DNA of 64,000 nucleotides from Gillisia sp. Hel_I_86 (GTDB taxonomy: Bacteria > Bacteroidota > Bacteroidia > Flavobacteriales > Flavobacteriaceae): positions 2,232,001-2,296,000 of the forward strand of contig NZ_VISE01000001.1 in NCBI RefSeq assembly GCF_007827275.1, in the 5' to 3' direction. Of the stretch, positions 52,372 to 62,537 are shown in pieces. The stretch's first letter is position 1. The number at the start of each line of letters is the position of its first letter. Below the pieces are notes generated by a model. The model worked only from the letters and a program-made list of their open reading frames with translations, had not been told where the DNA came from and did no database searches. The position numbers and the translations under genes were made by a program.

Positions 52372-53241
52372 GTGGGGCAACTACTTAAGCAAATAGTAAA
52401 ATTATACGATAAGGTAACATCTGTTTGGATTTCTAGCTGGGCTGAACGCTGGGTTAGTAACATTCTTGTACTAAGCTTTATTCTGGGAATTTTTTATTAT
52501 GCAAGTATACAAGTCGGTTGGTTATTGCCTGCTAATGATTTTTTCACTCATCCCTTTTTTGCTATTGAAATATCATTTACATTATTGTTGATATTTGAGT
52601 TGTTCAGTTTAATATTCTCATTACCTCGTTCTGTAGCCAGATCAAACAGCAAACAATATGAGGTCCTTTCTCTAATTTTTTTAAGGTCTGGATTTAAAGA
52701 ATTTAGCCACATAGACAATCTTTCAGACTGGTCAATTAACTCAGAACCTGTAATACATATGTTTGCCTATGGAGCAGGAGGTTTAGTTATTTATGCCCTT
52801 ACAAATATTACATATTCGTTCCAAAAACACACAAAAATAACCGTTAACAAGGCTGAGCAACTTTCATTTATTGCTGTAAAAAAATTATTGGCGCTAATTC
52901 TTCTGTTAAGTTTCTTTATTATTGGCATATCAGATACAGTTCATTTTATAAAAACAGGTACTTATAGTCAATCATTTGAATCATTTTATACCATACTTAT
53001 TTTTTGTGATATTTTAATAGTACTCATTGCACTAAGATATTCTACCGCTTATAATGTTATTTTTAGATACTCGGCATTCGTTCTGGCTACTATTTTTATA
53101 CGCAGCTCCTTTAGCTTGGATGTATTAGAAAGCATTGCTGTGGGTGTTTCGGGAGCTGTTTTTGTATTATTGCTCACATTAGGTTATAACTATTTTTCAA
53201 AAGAATCTCTAGACTATAAAAATAACAAGCTGTCCAAATGA
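52372..53241 (+). CDS. Polytopic membrane protein of unknown function
   Basis: 289 residues starting on GTG at 52372 (MGQLLKQIVKLYDKVTSVWI). About seven hydrophobic helices, with a cytoplasmic-type polar stretch near 80-110 (SVARSNSKQYEVLSLIFLR). I do not recognise the family. The even helix spacing suggests a small transporter or sensor anchor. Divergent from tsdA. Confidence 0.75.
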   Translation: MGQLLKQIVKLYDKVTSVWISSWAERWVSNILVLSFILGIFYYASIQVGWLLPANDFFTHPFFAIEISFTLLLIFELFSLIFSLPRSVARSNSKQYEVLSLIFLRSGFKEFSHIDNLSDWSINSEPVIHMFAYGAGGLVIYALTNITYSFQKHTKITVNKAEQLSFIAVKKLLALILLLSFFIIGISDTVHFIKTGTYSQSFESFYTILIFCDILIVLIALRYSTAYNVIFRYSAFVLATIFIRSSFSLDVLESIAVGVSGAVFVLLLTLGYNYFSKESLDYKNNKLSK

Positions 53242-53819
53242 AAAAATATTAAAAATTAACGTAGGTTTTGGGGATAATCGGAAATAGGCAAATGATAGTG
53301 GTTGAAATTTAGGTGAAATTTCTACGCCTTTAATAATATTTTTACACCAACCTAATAATAAATCACAAATACTTACTTGATGACCCAAATAATCAAACCA
53401 ACATTGTTTTGTTATATAGATTCTCGTTATGAAAGTTATACATAAATGAAATACTCGATCATTAAATTCGTGTTTGGCTATTATTGATCCTCCATTGTAA
53501 TAGGCTCACCCGACTATTAGAAGGATGCCATCATTTCACAAGACTACGGGAAAGTTTTTTGTTTGGGGAGAATCCAAGGATATCTTTTCCTTCATTTCCA
53601 TTGAATTTTATTTGAGAGTTTAAATTGATCTCAATACCATTAAAACCTGAAGCCCTGAAAAAAGAAGATAGACTAATAACACCCTTATGCAGCAAGCTAC
53701 TCACCTACATATCACCTACTATTTGGGTTCTTCAGGAGAAGTTGTTTTAAGACTATTGAAAAGTTAGAATATGAAAACACTTTGGTTACTAAGTAGGGTG
53801 CTATAGAAGTTTTACAATG
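53242..53819. other. Gene-free gap between membrane protein and TauE gene
   Basis: About 580 bp with no ORF, RNA or repeat I can support. It may hold eroded coding sequence, but no protein family could be read from it. Confidence 0.5.
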
Positions 53820-54599
53820 CTACAATAAAGCTAAGCCATTCACCAGAAGAACCCTAAATCCTACAATAAATACTAATAGGGCAGTTAATTGTTTTAAACG
53901 CTGAGGCGAAAGGTTTTTCAAACTCATTCGAACCCCTAATTGTCCACCTATAAATACAGATAGGCCTAAGAGTAGCGCTGCCCAAATAGGAGTATCAAAT
54001 GTCCCAGCAAGCACAAGTCCACTTAAACCCGACATTGAGTTTGCCAGAATAAAAAAACTAGCCAGAGCAGCAATTTTAACAGATGTTCCCCATTTTAAAT
54101 GATGTAGGATAGGAGCTAAAAAAATACCACCACCTATCCCCACAAGTCCCGAAATGAGGCCAATAATTGCCCCGAGTATGTAATTAAAGCTAGGAGGATA
54201 GGCGGTCGTGGTTTCAATATTAAATTTTGAAAGACGTTTTGTCTGCCATACGAGAAAGACAGCGGCAGTTATTAAAACAAGTCCTAGCAAAACAAAAAAT
54301 GCCCGCTCACTCAATTTAAAGGAAGCCCCGATAAATGCCATTGGCACACTTGTAATTATAAACGGTAAAAATGACGAGATTTTGAAATGCCCTTTTTTAA
54401 TAAACCAATAAGTACTGCCGCCTACCACTATAATATTGCAAACTAATGCCAGGGATCTCATGGTGTAAAAGGAAACTGCAACCAATGCTAGAATCGCCAG
54501 ATAACTGGAGCCGCCTCCAAAACCTACCGAAGAATACACCGATGCTATTACAAAAAAAAGGATACATAAAAGAAGTATGCTTGTCACACTTAAAGCCAT
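53820..54599 (-). CDS. TauE/SafE family exporter, second type
   Basis: 259 residues with the duplicated TauE/SafE pattern: VYSSVGFGGGSSYLAILALV in the first half and GLISGLVGIGGGIFLAPIL in the second, about eight helices. It is more distant from the copy at 5298 than the two halves are from their families' norms. It stands just downstream of the cox operon, on the same strand but 360 bp away. TauE genes often accompany XdhC/CoxF-containing clusters. Substrate unknown; sulfite, sulfide-derived or another anion. Confidence 0.85.
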   Translation of the reverse strand: MALSVTSILLLCILFFVIASVYSSVGFGGGSSYLAILALVAVSFYTMRSLALVCNIIVVGGSTYWFIKKGHFKISSFLPFIITSVPMAFIGASFKLSERAFFVLLGLVLITAAVFLVWQTKRLSKFNIETTTAYPPSFNYILGAIIGLISGLVGIGGGIFLAPILHHLKWGTSVKIAALASFFILANSMSGLSGLVLAGTFDTPIWAALLLGLSVFIGGQLGVRMSLKNLSPQRLKQLTALLVFIVGFRVLLVNGLALL

Positions 54600-54672
54600 A
54601 GGGTTTGTAGGTAATAATTAGGGTATTCTTGGATGATTTTGTTGTATTTGAGTGAATATAACGAAAATATTG

Positions 54673-54795
54673 ATCCCGGTAGAAAAAGCCATATTCTTAG
54701 TTGTTGAAAACGTCCAGTGCACTTCTAAAACTGAGAAAGTTTCTTAAGAAAAAGCACGAGGATATGTGTTAGCTCAAGATATTATTGCCCATTAA
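54673..54795 (+). pseudogene. N-terminal remnant of moeA
   Basis: A forward frame reads IPVEKAIFLVVENVQCTSKT, EKVS, a stop, then EKARGYVLAQDIIAH and a stop. This matches the N-terminus of MoeA (molybdopterin molybdenumtransferase), where the same block is followed by a proline-rich segment. Only about 40 codons survive, with an internal stop, on the strand opposite to cox. It shows that a molybdenum-cofactor gene once adjoined the CO dehydrogenase operon here. Confidence 0.65.
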
Positions 54796-54960
54796 AAAGT
54801 TATATTTATATATCAAATTAATTTTGTGAGTAATGTATGAACTAAAGTAAATTATACTATTCAGTTTTAATTTATCTCTTGTTATATAAAAAAGAAATAA
54901 ATAGGAAAAAAGACAATTAGAAGGTTTAAAGAAAGATGTTGAAAAACTATGTACAAAAGA

Positions 54961-55974
54961 TTATTCTTTAAGCATATACTTCTCAGGGTTCTTATCGAAA
55001 CTAACTTTACATCCATCACAACAGAAATACACTTTTTCACCCTTATAATCTACAATATATTTTGGATTTTTCTTCGAGATAGGTACACCACACACGGGAT
55101 TGATATAATAGTCTTCTGAAAATTTATCAGCTTCAGAATTTGACGAAGGCGCTGTTTCTTCTTTAGTAATAACTGTCTTATCAAATCCTTCGGAAGCATT
55201 TCCGCTCCTAAAATCATCTATTATCTGTGCCAAAATGCTGATAGCGACTTCACTGGCAAGTTTGGCATTTATATCTAGTCCTACCGGGCTATGTAATTGT
55301 GCAACCCTTTCCTCACTAATACCATTTTTGCTTAAGTACATTTTAATATCATCCGCTTTTTTTGCACTCGCTACAAAGCCTACATATCTGCTATTTGTTT
55401 CTAAAGCTTTTTTTGCGGAAAGCTCATCATCTTCTCCTTGTGTAGCTACAATAACATAAACATTAGAGAGCTGTTTTATGCTTTCAAAATTAACTTCGTT
55501 TATTATTTCATTTGCTGTAGGAAACATAAATGTATCACAATCTGCCGCCATAACTTTCACTCTAAAATCGGCAGCGCTAGCAACAACAGCCAATTTACGA
55601 GCGATATTAGATTTTCCAATAATAATTAATTCTGGTTGTGCAACTACTGGTTCTATAAGTACTTCTACAGTACCACGACTTTGACAGGACATAACGTATT
55701 CTTTAAAATGTTCGGTTTCTCTGGTTCCTCCTTCTGGTGAAATGCGTACTCTTTTATAGCGCTTGCTTTTTATAACATCTATAGCTTCTTTAATAATGAT
55801 ACCTCTCACACATCCACCACCTATCCAACCTATAAGTTCTCCGTTTTCAAGAATAATGGCTTTATCTCCCACTTTTCCGGAACTTGGAGCAATACGGTCT
55901 ATTACTTGAGCTATGGCAAAATTTGATCCTTTTGCTAAGTGCTCTTCTATTATTATCGCTAATTCGTTAAACAT
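54961..55974 (-). CDS. coxF: CoxF: XdhC/CoxI-family protein with C-terminal YHS domain
   Basis: 337 residues. N-terminal XdhC_CoxI domain (ILENGELIGWIGGGCVRGII with its conserved cysteine), then a Rossmann-type domain (ELIIIGKSNIARKLAVVASA, HSPVGLDINAKLASEVAISI), and a C-terminal YHS domain (PVCGVPISKKNPKY and VYFCCDGCKVSFDKNP). XdhC-type proteins insert or sulfurate molybdenum cofactor in the target enzyme. CoxF is needed for assembly of the Cu-S-Mo site in CO oxidisers. The YHS tail could bring copper or another metal. Its start overlaps the coxE end by 8 bases. Confidence 0.85.
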   Translation of the reverse strand: MFNELAIIIEEHLAKGSNFAIAQVIDRIAPSSGKVGDKAIILENGELIGWIGGGCVRGIIIKEAIDVIKSKRYKRVRISPEGGTRETEHFKEYVMSCQSRGTVEVLIEPVVAQPELIIIGKSNIARKLAVVASAADFRVKVMAADCDTFMFPTANEIINEVNFESIKQLSNVYVIVATQGEDDELSAKKALETNSRYVGFVASAKKADDIKMYLSKNGISEERVAQLHSPVGLDINAKLASEVAISILAQIIDDFRSGNASEGFDKTVITKEETAPSSNSEADKFSEDYYINPVCGVPISKKNPKYIVDYKGEKVYFCCDGCKVSFDKNPEKYMLKE

Positions 55975-57100
55975 CCATTAATAGTTTTTCTAGTTTTAGA
56001 AGGCTATCTAAATTGTGTGCTGACTCAAACGCATCTAAATGCGGCATTACACTTACCATTCCTTTTTGAATAGGTTGGTAATCTTTCATGCCTTTCAGAG
56101 GATTTAGCCATACCAATGTTTTACATTTCCTTCTTATAGTTCTCACCGCTTCTTTAAGCACTGTAACACTTCCTGTTTCGAGTCCGTCGCTCAGGATGAC
56201 TACAATATGCTTTTGGCTTAAAAATTTGTTTCCGTAAACGGAGATAAATTTGGTTAGTGATTCTCCGATTTTTGTTCCACTAGACCAGGAATTCACATTC
56301 TTACCAATATGTTTTATTGTTTCTTGCTCACTATTTTCACGTAAAAGCGGTGTAATATGTGTTAAGTCTGTACTAAAGGTAAAAAATTCTAAACTTTTAA
56401 AGTACTTTTTTAAAACCATAATATAACGTAACAGGTAATAACTATAAGTATCCATAGAGCCACTGACATCAAGTATAAACACGATTTTCCGTTTTTCTTT
56501 CCGTTTTTTCTTGTAGGCAAGATCTAAAAGTAAGCCTCCTTTACCTAGACCGTTCCTTATAGTTCTACGGATATCAACGCTACCTTTGTTTGAATTTTCG
56601 AGCCGTCGTTTAAAACGCATACTCATTTGGTGAAAGAGTTCTTCAGCTAATTCTTCAAGATGTTTTTTATCCTCAATATCTACTTTAGAAAAATCAGTCA
56701 TCCGAAGGCGAATACTTTCGTTTGCGCCTTTGGTCTGTTTCGCTTCTATTTCCTTTTCCTTTTTTGGAACATTGAATTTGGCTCCTAAAAAAATTACCGT
56801 TGAAGTTTCCGGCTCTTTTTTGATTGGTTGAATTTTCTTTTTACGTTCTTCTAATTTCTCTTCGTAATAGCGACTCCAAAAACGATCAAACATTTCATCA
56901 AATCGATCAAAATGCTCTTTGCGTTTGCAATAAATAGCTTTTAAGCTGTATTGAAATAGTTTACGATCCAGTACATAACCACGTTCAGCTATGGCAAATG
57001 CATCTCTTGTTTCTTGTGGGCCCAGAACAAACTGACGCTCTCGACAATACATAGTAAAATCGATAAGGCGTTCTTTAAAAGTTTTGTCTACTGCTAGCAT
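55967..57100 (-). CDS. coxE: CoxE: von Willebrand A domain protein
   Basis: 377 residues. The VWA_CoxE domain in the second half has the metal-ion site FILDVSGSMDTYSYYLLRYI and VVILSDGLETGS; the N-terminal half is helical and basic, ending with the RRLENSNKGSVDIRRTIR segment. CoxE works with the AAA+ protein CoxD in maturing the CO dehydrogenase active site. The coxD stop lies 4 bases upstream. Confidence 0.9.
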   Translation of the reverse strand: MLAVDKTFKERLIDFTMYCRERQFVLGPQETRDAFAIAERGYVLDRKLFQYSLKAIYCKRKEHFDRFDEMFDRFWSRYYEEKLEERKKKIQPIKKEPETSTVIFLGAKFNVPKKEKEIEAKQTKGANESIRLRMTDFSKVDIEDKKHLEELAEELFHQMSMRFKRRLENSNKGSVDIRRTIRNGLGKGGLLLDLAYKKKRKEKRKIVFILDVSGSMDTYSYYLLRYIMVLKKYFKSLEFFTFSTDLTHITPLLRENSEQETIKHIGKNVNSWSSGTKIGESLTKFISVYGNKFLSQKHIVVILSDGLETGSVTVLKEAVRTIRRKCKTLVWLNPLKGMKDYQPIQKGMVSVMPHLDAFESAHNLDSLLKLEKLLMDV

Positions 57101-57104
57101 TAAA

Positions 57105-57977
57105 TTAATCTATTGGGTACAAAAATTCCTGCACACTCTTATTTCGCACAAATTCCACGTCATCTTTGTGTTTAAGTACACTACCAATAGTATTGTGTAC
57201 AATTTCATCAGTAATGTTATCTACATTCAAAAGAAGCAGTGTTTTGGCCCAATCTAAGGATTCTGCAATCCCAGGAGGTTTATTTAAACTTGATTTACGA
57301 AGGTTGTGAATAAATGTCACTACCTGCGTAGCTAGTACCTCATCAATATTAGGGAGTTTTTTAGTGATAATATCGATCTCTTTAGCTTTTGAGGGGAAAT
57401 CCACCCAATGATACAGACAGCGTCTTCTTAAAGCATCGCTTAGCTCTCTTGTTCGATTCGAAGTTAAAATGACTAAAGGTTTTGAAGTAGCCCTAATTGT
57501 ACCTAACTCAGGAATACTAATTTGAAAGTCAGATAAAAGCTCTAACAAATAAGCTTCAAATTCTTCATCAGCACGATCTATTTCATCTATCAATAATACT
57601 ACAGGCTTCTCCGCTCTTATCGATTGCAAAAGTGGTCTTTGAAGCACATAATCCATTCCGAAAATTTGGTTTTCCAAAGCTATCTTATCCTTTTCTGATT
57701 CAAAGAGTTTTATATGAAGCAATTGTTTTTGATAGTTCCACTCGTAAATAGTAGTGCTAACATCTAAACCTTCATAGCATTGTAAACGAATAAGCTTAGT
57801 GCCTAAATGTTTAGCTAAAGTTTTGGCCAACATGGTTTTACCTACTCCGGGGTTGCCTTCTAAAAGCAAAGGCTTTTCCAAATTCTTTAGTAAAAAAACG
57901 GAAGTTGCCAATTCTTCGTTTAGGATGTAGTCATGCTCATAAAAATCTTTTATAAGTGCTTTGATTTCCTTATTCAA
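57105..57977 (-). CDS. coxD: CoxD: MoxR-type AAA+ ATPase
   Basis: 290 residues. Walker A GNPGVGKT (41-48), Walker B VVLLIDEIDRAD (about 120), sensor region VILTSNRTRELSDALRRRC. It is the membrane-linked chaperone ATPase that, with CoxE and CoxF, is needed for installing sulfur and copper at the molybdenum centre. Length and motifs are complete. Confidence 0.92.
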   Translation of the reverse strand: MNKEIKALIKDFYEHDYILNEELATSVFLLKNLEKPLLLEGNPGVGKTMLAKTLAKHLGTKLIRLQCYEGLDVSTTIYEWNYQKQLLHIKLFESEKDKIALENQIFGMDYVLQRPLLQSIRAEKPVVLLIDEIDRADEEFEAYLLELLSDFQISIPELGTIRATSKPLVILTSNRTRELSDALRRRCLYHWVDFPSKAKEIDIITKKLPNIDEVLATQVVTFIHNLRKSSLNKPPGIAESLDWAKTLLLLNVDNITDEIVHNTIGSVLKHKDDVEFVRNKSVQEFLYPID

Positions 57978-58045
57978 TGGCTTTAAATTTTTATAGCTAT
58001 GCCAGAAAACAGCATAGTATCTTGATTACAGTTTGTGATGTTAAT

Positions 58046-58519
58046 TTATGATGCAGCAGTTTCTGCGGCTGCTAATTTCTTCGAGAAATTAGAAACAAAT
58101 TGTTTGAATAATTGCTCGGAAACCGTATCTACAAGTCTAGACCCAAATTGAGCTATTTTACCATTGATGGTAATATCCATAATAGCATCCAATTTTACAC
58201 CACCAGCATCCAACTCAGTAATAGTTATACTCATTTTCATTTCAGCATTTCCTTTACCTTTAGAATCAACACCATTACCTGACAGGATAATTTTTTTGTT
58301 TTCGACATCTATCTCGTTATAAAAAATATCTGCATCATACTCGACACCCATAGGACCAAATTTCATACCTACTTTTCCTTTATAATGATTATCATCTACT
58401 TTTTCATCTATGGAAACACCAGGTACACAGTCCATTATTTTTTCTGGGTCAATTAAGTGACTCCAGACCAGCTCAGTGCTTTGAGGCACTTCGAAAGATT
58501 TTGTTAAATTTGTTTTCAT
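58046..58519 (-). CDS. coxG: CoxG: SRPBCC-family protein
   Basis: 157 residues of a START/SRPBCC fold: MKTNLTKSFEVPQSTELVWS, IMDCVPGVSIDEKVDDNHYK and GSRLVDTVSEQLFKQFVSNF. CoxG proteins anchor CO dehydrogenase to the membrane and have been linked to quinone transfer in recent work on related enzymes. It lies between coxL and coxD, a common Form I layout. Confidence 0.92.
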   Translation of the reverse strand: MKTNLTKSFEVPQSTELVWSHLIDPEKIMDCVPGVSIDEKVDDNHYKGKVGMKFGPMGVEYDADIFYNEIDVENKKIILSGNGVDSKGKGNAEMKMSITITELDAGGVKLDAIMDITINGKIAQFGSRLVDTVSEQLFKQFVSNFSKKLAAAETAAS

Positions 58520-58634
58520 TAAAAATCAATTTTATTTTTTCCTTTTAAAGGGAGATTCATTTAATATATACGTTAAACGATTTTACTCCTTTAACGTACA
58601 TTTTTACTTAGCCTTTAATCTTATAATCTAATAG

Positions 58635-60998
58635 CTATTTTTTTTTGTGAGCTTGAATTGCCTCCCAAACTTTTGCTGGGGTAATTGGTATGTCCAAATG
58701 CTTAATACCCAGAGGTGCCAATGCATCAATAATAGCATTTGCAATTGCTGGTGGTGCACCCACCGTTGGTGATTCTGCGACACCTTTTGCACCTAATGGG
58801 TGATGAGGTGATGGCGTAATAGTATGGCCAGTTTCCCAATGTGGAGATTCTACCGCTGTTGGCACTAAATAATCCATAAATGTACCATTAAGTACATTTC
58901 CTTCATCGTCATATACGATACCTTCATACATTGCCGGTGCAATTCCTTGAGTTAATCCACCATGGACCTGACCTTCTACAATCATCGGGTTAATTATATT
59001 TCCACAATCATCAATGGCCACAAAACGTTTTACATCTATAGCACCAGTTTCCTCTTCTACTTCAACAACACAGATATATGCGCCGTTCGGAAAAGTTAAA
59101 TTTGGTGGATCATAGTAATGTGTTGCTTCAAAACCCGGTTCCATTCCCGGTGGAAAGTTCGTATAAGCAGCAAAAGCTACATCTTGAATTGTTTTAGATT
59201 TTTCAGGAGCACCTTTAACAAAATACTTCCCTACTTCCCATTCAATATCCTCCTCGCTTACTTCTAATAGATAGGCTGCGATTTTCTTACCCTTGGCCTT
59301 TAATTTACGTGCTGCCATAGCTGCTGCGGCACCTGCGGTTGGAGTACTTCTACTTGCATAAGTACCTAATCCGTAAGGAGCCGTATCGGTATCACCCTCC
59401 TCAACTTCAATATCGGTATAGGGGATCCCTAATTCTTCTGCGAGTATCTGCGCATAGGTCGTTTCGTGTCCCTGGCCTTGCGACTTGGTTCCGAAACGTG
59501 CTAATGCTTTTCCGGTAGGATGTACTCGTATTTCGGCACTATCGAACATCGCAATACCTAAAATATCAAAGTCTTTGGATGGTCCTGCGCCTACTACTTC
59601 TGTAAAGGTGCAAATTCCGATGCCCATCAATTTTCCCTGGGCACGTTTTTCGGCTTGCTCTTTTTTATACTTATCATACCCAATCATATCCATCGCCTTT
59701 TCAAGCGTGGCTTTGTAATCGCCACTATCGTAACTCCAGCCTAAAGGAGAGGCATAAGGAAATTGTTCTTTCTTGATAAAGTTTTCAAAACGCAATTGAG
59801 CAGGATCTTTACCAATTTCAGCAGCCAGTTTATCTACCATACGTTCTATGGCATGTACCGCTTCGGTTACACGAAATGAGCATCTGTATGCTACACCTCC
59901 TGGTGCTTTATTTGTATAGACTGCATCTAATTCTGCAAATGCATGCTCGTAATCATACGAGCCTGTACAGATTGAAAACATGCCTGTTGGATATTTTGAA
60001 GGGTTTGCTGAAGAATCGGTATATCCATGATCTGCTAAAGTAGAAACTTTAAAAACTTGAATTTTTCCATCTTTGGTAGCCGCTAATTCGCAATCCATAT
60101 GATAATCACGTGCAAAACCATTTACTAAATTTTCAGATCTGTCTTCAATCCATTTTACAGGTTTTCCAATTAAAAAACTAGCTGCAATTGCCACTACATA
60201 CGATGGGTACATTGGAACTTTTCCTCCAAATCCTCCGCCAATATCTGGAGCGATAATTCGGATTTTCTCTTCAGATAAGCCTATGTGTCCTGCAACTAAA
60301 GCAATAATAGTTCTAATTGCATGTGGTGCTTGAGTAGTTAAATAGACTTTTAATTTCTCTGTATCTTTATCATAAGAAGCCACACAACCACAGGTTTCAA
60401 TAGAAGCCACATGTATTCTTGGTAAATAGATGCGTTCTTTAACAACAACATCTGCTTTTGCAATAACTTCATCGGTTTTCTCTCTATCTCCTTTTTCCCA
60501 ATGATAGATTTGATTATCTTTTTGACCTTCTTTGTCAGGGCGCAGCAAAGGAGCACCTTCATCTAAGGCTTTATATGGATCTACTAGTGCTTTCATTGGC
60601 TCGTAATCAACTTCAACAGCTTCTGCTCCATCAACCGCAATATATCTATCGGTTGCAATCACGGCACATACTTCTTGTGATTGGTGCATTATAGTATCTG
60701 TTGGCAATACCATTTGGGTATCTGATAATAAAGTAGGCATCCAATGTAAATTGTATTCTGCCAAATCATAGCCGGTTATTACAGCCAATACTCCGGGAAT
60801 AGCCAGAGCTTTTTCCTTATTAATATTTTTAATCTTAGCATAAGCGTATGGGCTACGTACCATAACCATTGTTAGTTGCCCTGGTAATTTTACATCGTCA
60901 ACATAAGTGCCTTTGCCGTGTAAAAATCGTGCATCTTCTTTTCGTTTTACAGAGTGACCCATTCCGCCTACCTCTGGTGATGTTTTACATTTAAACAT
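58635..60998 (-). CDS. coxL: CoxL: form I CO dehydrogenase large subunit
   Basis: 787 residues. The active-site loop reads GGVAYRCSFRVTEAVHA, giving AYRCSFR at 370-376 with the copper-bound Cys373. This sequence separates form I (true, Cu-S-Mo) CO dehydrogenases from form II and other xanthine-oxidase relatives. Other cofactor contacts are IGGGFGGKVPMY (about 253-264), GTKSQGQGHETTYAQILAEE, YGLGTYASRSTPTAGAAAAM and the catalytic glutamate in LGAKGVAESPTVGAPPAI. It oxidises CO with water to CO2, passing electrons through CoxS and CoxM to quinone. Complete length. The organism would need MCD cofactor, for which mocA is next door. Confidence 0.97.
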   Translation of the reverse strand: MFKCKTSPEVGGMGHSVKRKEDARFLHGKGTYVDDVKLPGQLTMVMVRSPYAYAKIKNINKEKALAIPGVLAVITGYDLAEYNLHWMPTLLSDTQMVLPTDTIMHQSQEVCAVIATDRYIAVDGAEAVEVDYEPMKALVDPYKALDEGAPLLRPDKEGQKDNQIYHWEKGDREKTDEVIAKADVVVKERIYLPRIHVASIETCGCVASYDKDTEKLKVYLTTQAPHAIRTIIALVAGHIGLSEEKIRIIAPDIGGGFGGKVPMYPSYVVAIAASFLIGKPVKWIEDRSENLVNGFARDYHMDCELAATKDGKIQVFKVSTLADHGYTDSSANPSKYPTGMFSICTGSYDYEHAFAELDAVYTNKAPGGVAYRCSFRVTEAVHAIERMVDKLAAEIGKDPAQLRFENFIKKEQFPYASPLGWSYDSGDYKATLEKAMDMIGYDKYKKEQAEKRAQGKLMGIGICTFTEVVGAGPSKDFDILGIAMFDSAEIRVHPTGKALARFGTKSQGQGHETTYAQILAEELGIPYTDIEVEEGDTDTAPYGLGTYASRSTPTAGAAAAMAARKLKAKGKKIAAYLLEVSEEDIEWEVGKYFVKGAPEKSKTIQDVAFAAYTNFPPGMEPGFEATHYYDPPNLTFPNGAYICVVEVEEETGAIDVKRFVAIDDCGNIINPMIVEGQVHGGLTQGIAPAMYEGIVYDDEGNVLNGTFMDYLVPTAVESPHWETGHTITPSPHHPLGAKGVAESPTVGAPPAIANAIIDALAPLGIKHLDIPITPAKVWEAIQAHKKK

Positions 60999-61017
60999 AT
61001 TTTTTTATTTTAAGAGG

Positions 61018-61503
61018 TTAGACTGATTGAGATTCTTTCTGCATTTCTTTAGCCGCTTGTTGTACCGCTTTTACAATATTATTGTATCCTGTACATCTGC
61101 ACAGGTTTCCTGATATACCCCAGCGAATTTCTTCTTCAGTAGGATTAGGGTTGTTCTTTAATAAATCTATAGAACGGATAACCATTCCTGGAGTACAAAA
61201 TCCGCAATGTAAACCATGTTGATCATGAAAGGCCTGTTGCATGGGGTGATTTGTACCATCTGGTGAGATACCTTCTATAGTAGTTATTTCTGCACCATCT
61301 GCTCGGACCGCCAAATAAGTACAAGATTTAATTGAATGGCCATTCAACATAATTGTACAAGCACCGCAGTTGGAAGTATCACAACCGATATGCGTTCCTG
61401 TTAAATCTAAATTTTCTCTTATAAAATGGACAAGGAGTAAGCGCGAATCAACTTCTGCTGTTACGCTTTCTCCATTTATAGTCATAGTTATTGTATGTTT
61501 CAT
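61018..61503 (-). CDS. coxS: CoxS: CO dehydrogenase small [2Fe-2S] subunit
   Basis: 161 residues with both clusters: the ferredoxin-like one in [14 protein letters not shown] (Cys41, 46, 49, and 61 in KSC), and the helical one in CGFCTPGM (Cys100, 103) and LCRCTGY (Cys135, 137). It carries electrons from the Mo-Cu site to FAD. 13 bases downstream of coxM. Confidence 0.96.
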   Translation of the reverse strand: MKHTITMTINGESVTAEVDSRLLLVHFIRENLDLTGTHIGCDTSNCGACTIMLNGHSIKSCTYLAVRADGAEITTIEGISPDGTNHPMQQAFHDQHGLHCGFCTPGMVIRSIDLLKNNPNPTEEEIRWGISGNLCRCTGYNNIVKAVQQAAKEMQKESQSV

Positions 61504-61516
61504 GTTTTTAACTTTT

Positions 61517-62386
61517 TTAGTGATTTGCTCTTTCTAGTGCTAAGCGAAGCATGCGTTGCGTGATCGTATTTACTATAGATCTCTTATAGGCTTCAGAGCC
61601 TCTTAAATCGGAGGTTGGCTCAGAATCTTCGCTTGCTATTGCGCCTACTTGAACAATCAAATCTTCAGTTATTTTTTTTCCTCTCAATATGTCTTCACCT
61701 CTATCTAAGCGCATTGGTACAGCACTTACATTGGTGAGTCCGATACCTATTTCCTGGCAAATACCACTATCATCTAGTTCAACATGCACAGCAACTCCTG
61801 CTGTTGCATAATCACCTACTTTTCGTTCTACTTTATGGTAGGCGCCACCACTTCGGTTTTTGGCTTTTGGTACTTGAATTTCGATTAAAATATCTGAAGG
61901 CTCTAAAGCGGTCATATAAAACCCGTGGAAGAATTCATCAATAGGAATTGATCTTTGGCCATTTAAACCTTCTGCAATAATTGTAGCCCGCATAGCTAAC
62001 ATTAACGCAGGTTGATCATTTGCAGCATCACCGTGGGCAATATTACCACCAATAGTACCGACATTTCGAACAGAAGGATCGGCTGTTAGCTTAATGGCAT
62101 CTGAAAAGATCGCATATTTTTGTTTGATTAACGGAGAGTATTCCATTTCCGATTGTGTTGTTAGAGCTCCTAATTTCAGGAAATCACCTTCTTCTTTAAT
62201 ATAAGATAGGCCATCAATTTTACTGATGTCGATAATGTGTTCTGGAGAAGCGAATCGAAGTTTCATCATGGGAAGCAAACTATGCCCGCCAGACATATAC
62301 TTTGCTTCTTCCCCATGGGTTTGAGACAAAGCAATGGCATCTTTAATAGATGTTGCTTTGTGATACGAGAAATTAGAAGGTATCAT
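61517..62386 (-). CDS. coxM: CoxM: CO dehydrogenase FAD subunit
   Basis: 289 residues of the FAD-binding medium subunit: [20 protein letters not shown], the FAD loops [15 protein letters not shown] and [16 protein letters not shown], and the substrate-side [18 protein letters not shown]. It takes electrons from CoxS and reduces the quinone pool. First gene of the coxMSL set; the 150-bp upstream gap to mocA is AT-rich and probably has a promoter, though the upstream genes share its strand. Confidence 0.96.
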   Translation of the reverse strand: MIPSNFSYHKATSIKDAIALSQTHGEEAKYMSGGHSLLPMMKLRFASPEHIIDISKIDGLSYIKEEGDFLKLGALTTQSEMEYSPLIKQKYAIFSDAIKLTADPSVRNVGTIGGNIAHGDAANDQPALMLAMRATIIAEGLNGQRSIPIDEFFHGFYMTALEPSDILIEIQVPKAKNRSGGAYHKVERKVGDYATAGVAVHVELDDSGICQEIGIGLTNVSAVPMRLDRGEDILRGKKITEDLIVQVGAIASEDSEPTSDLRGSEAYKRSIVNTITQRMLRLALERANH

Positions 62387-62537
62387 ATAAATAAATGAAT
62401 TAAAAGGTTATAAATTATATATATACCTAACAATCTAGTGAAAAAAAAGCATATCTGTATTTTTTACCACTAAAAAGTTAGTAATTCTAAAACAATTTTC
62501 CTTAAAATTTATTATTTGATAGTTTAGATGATGTCTA

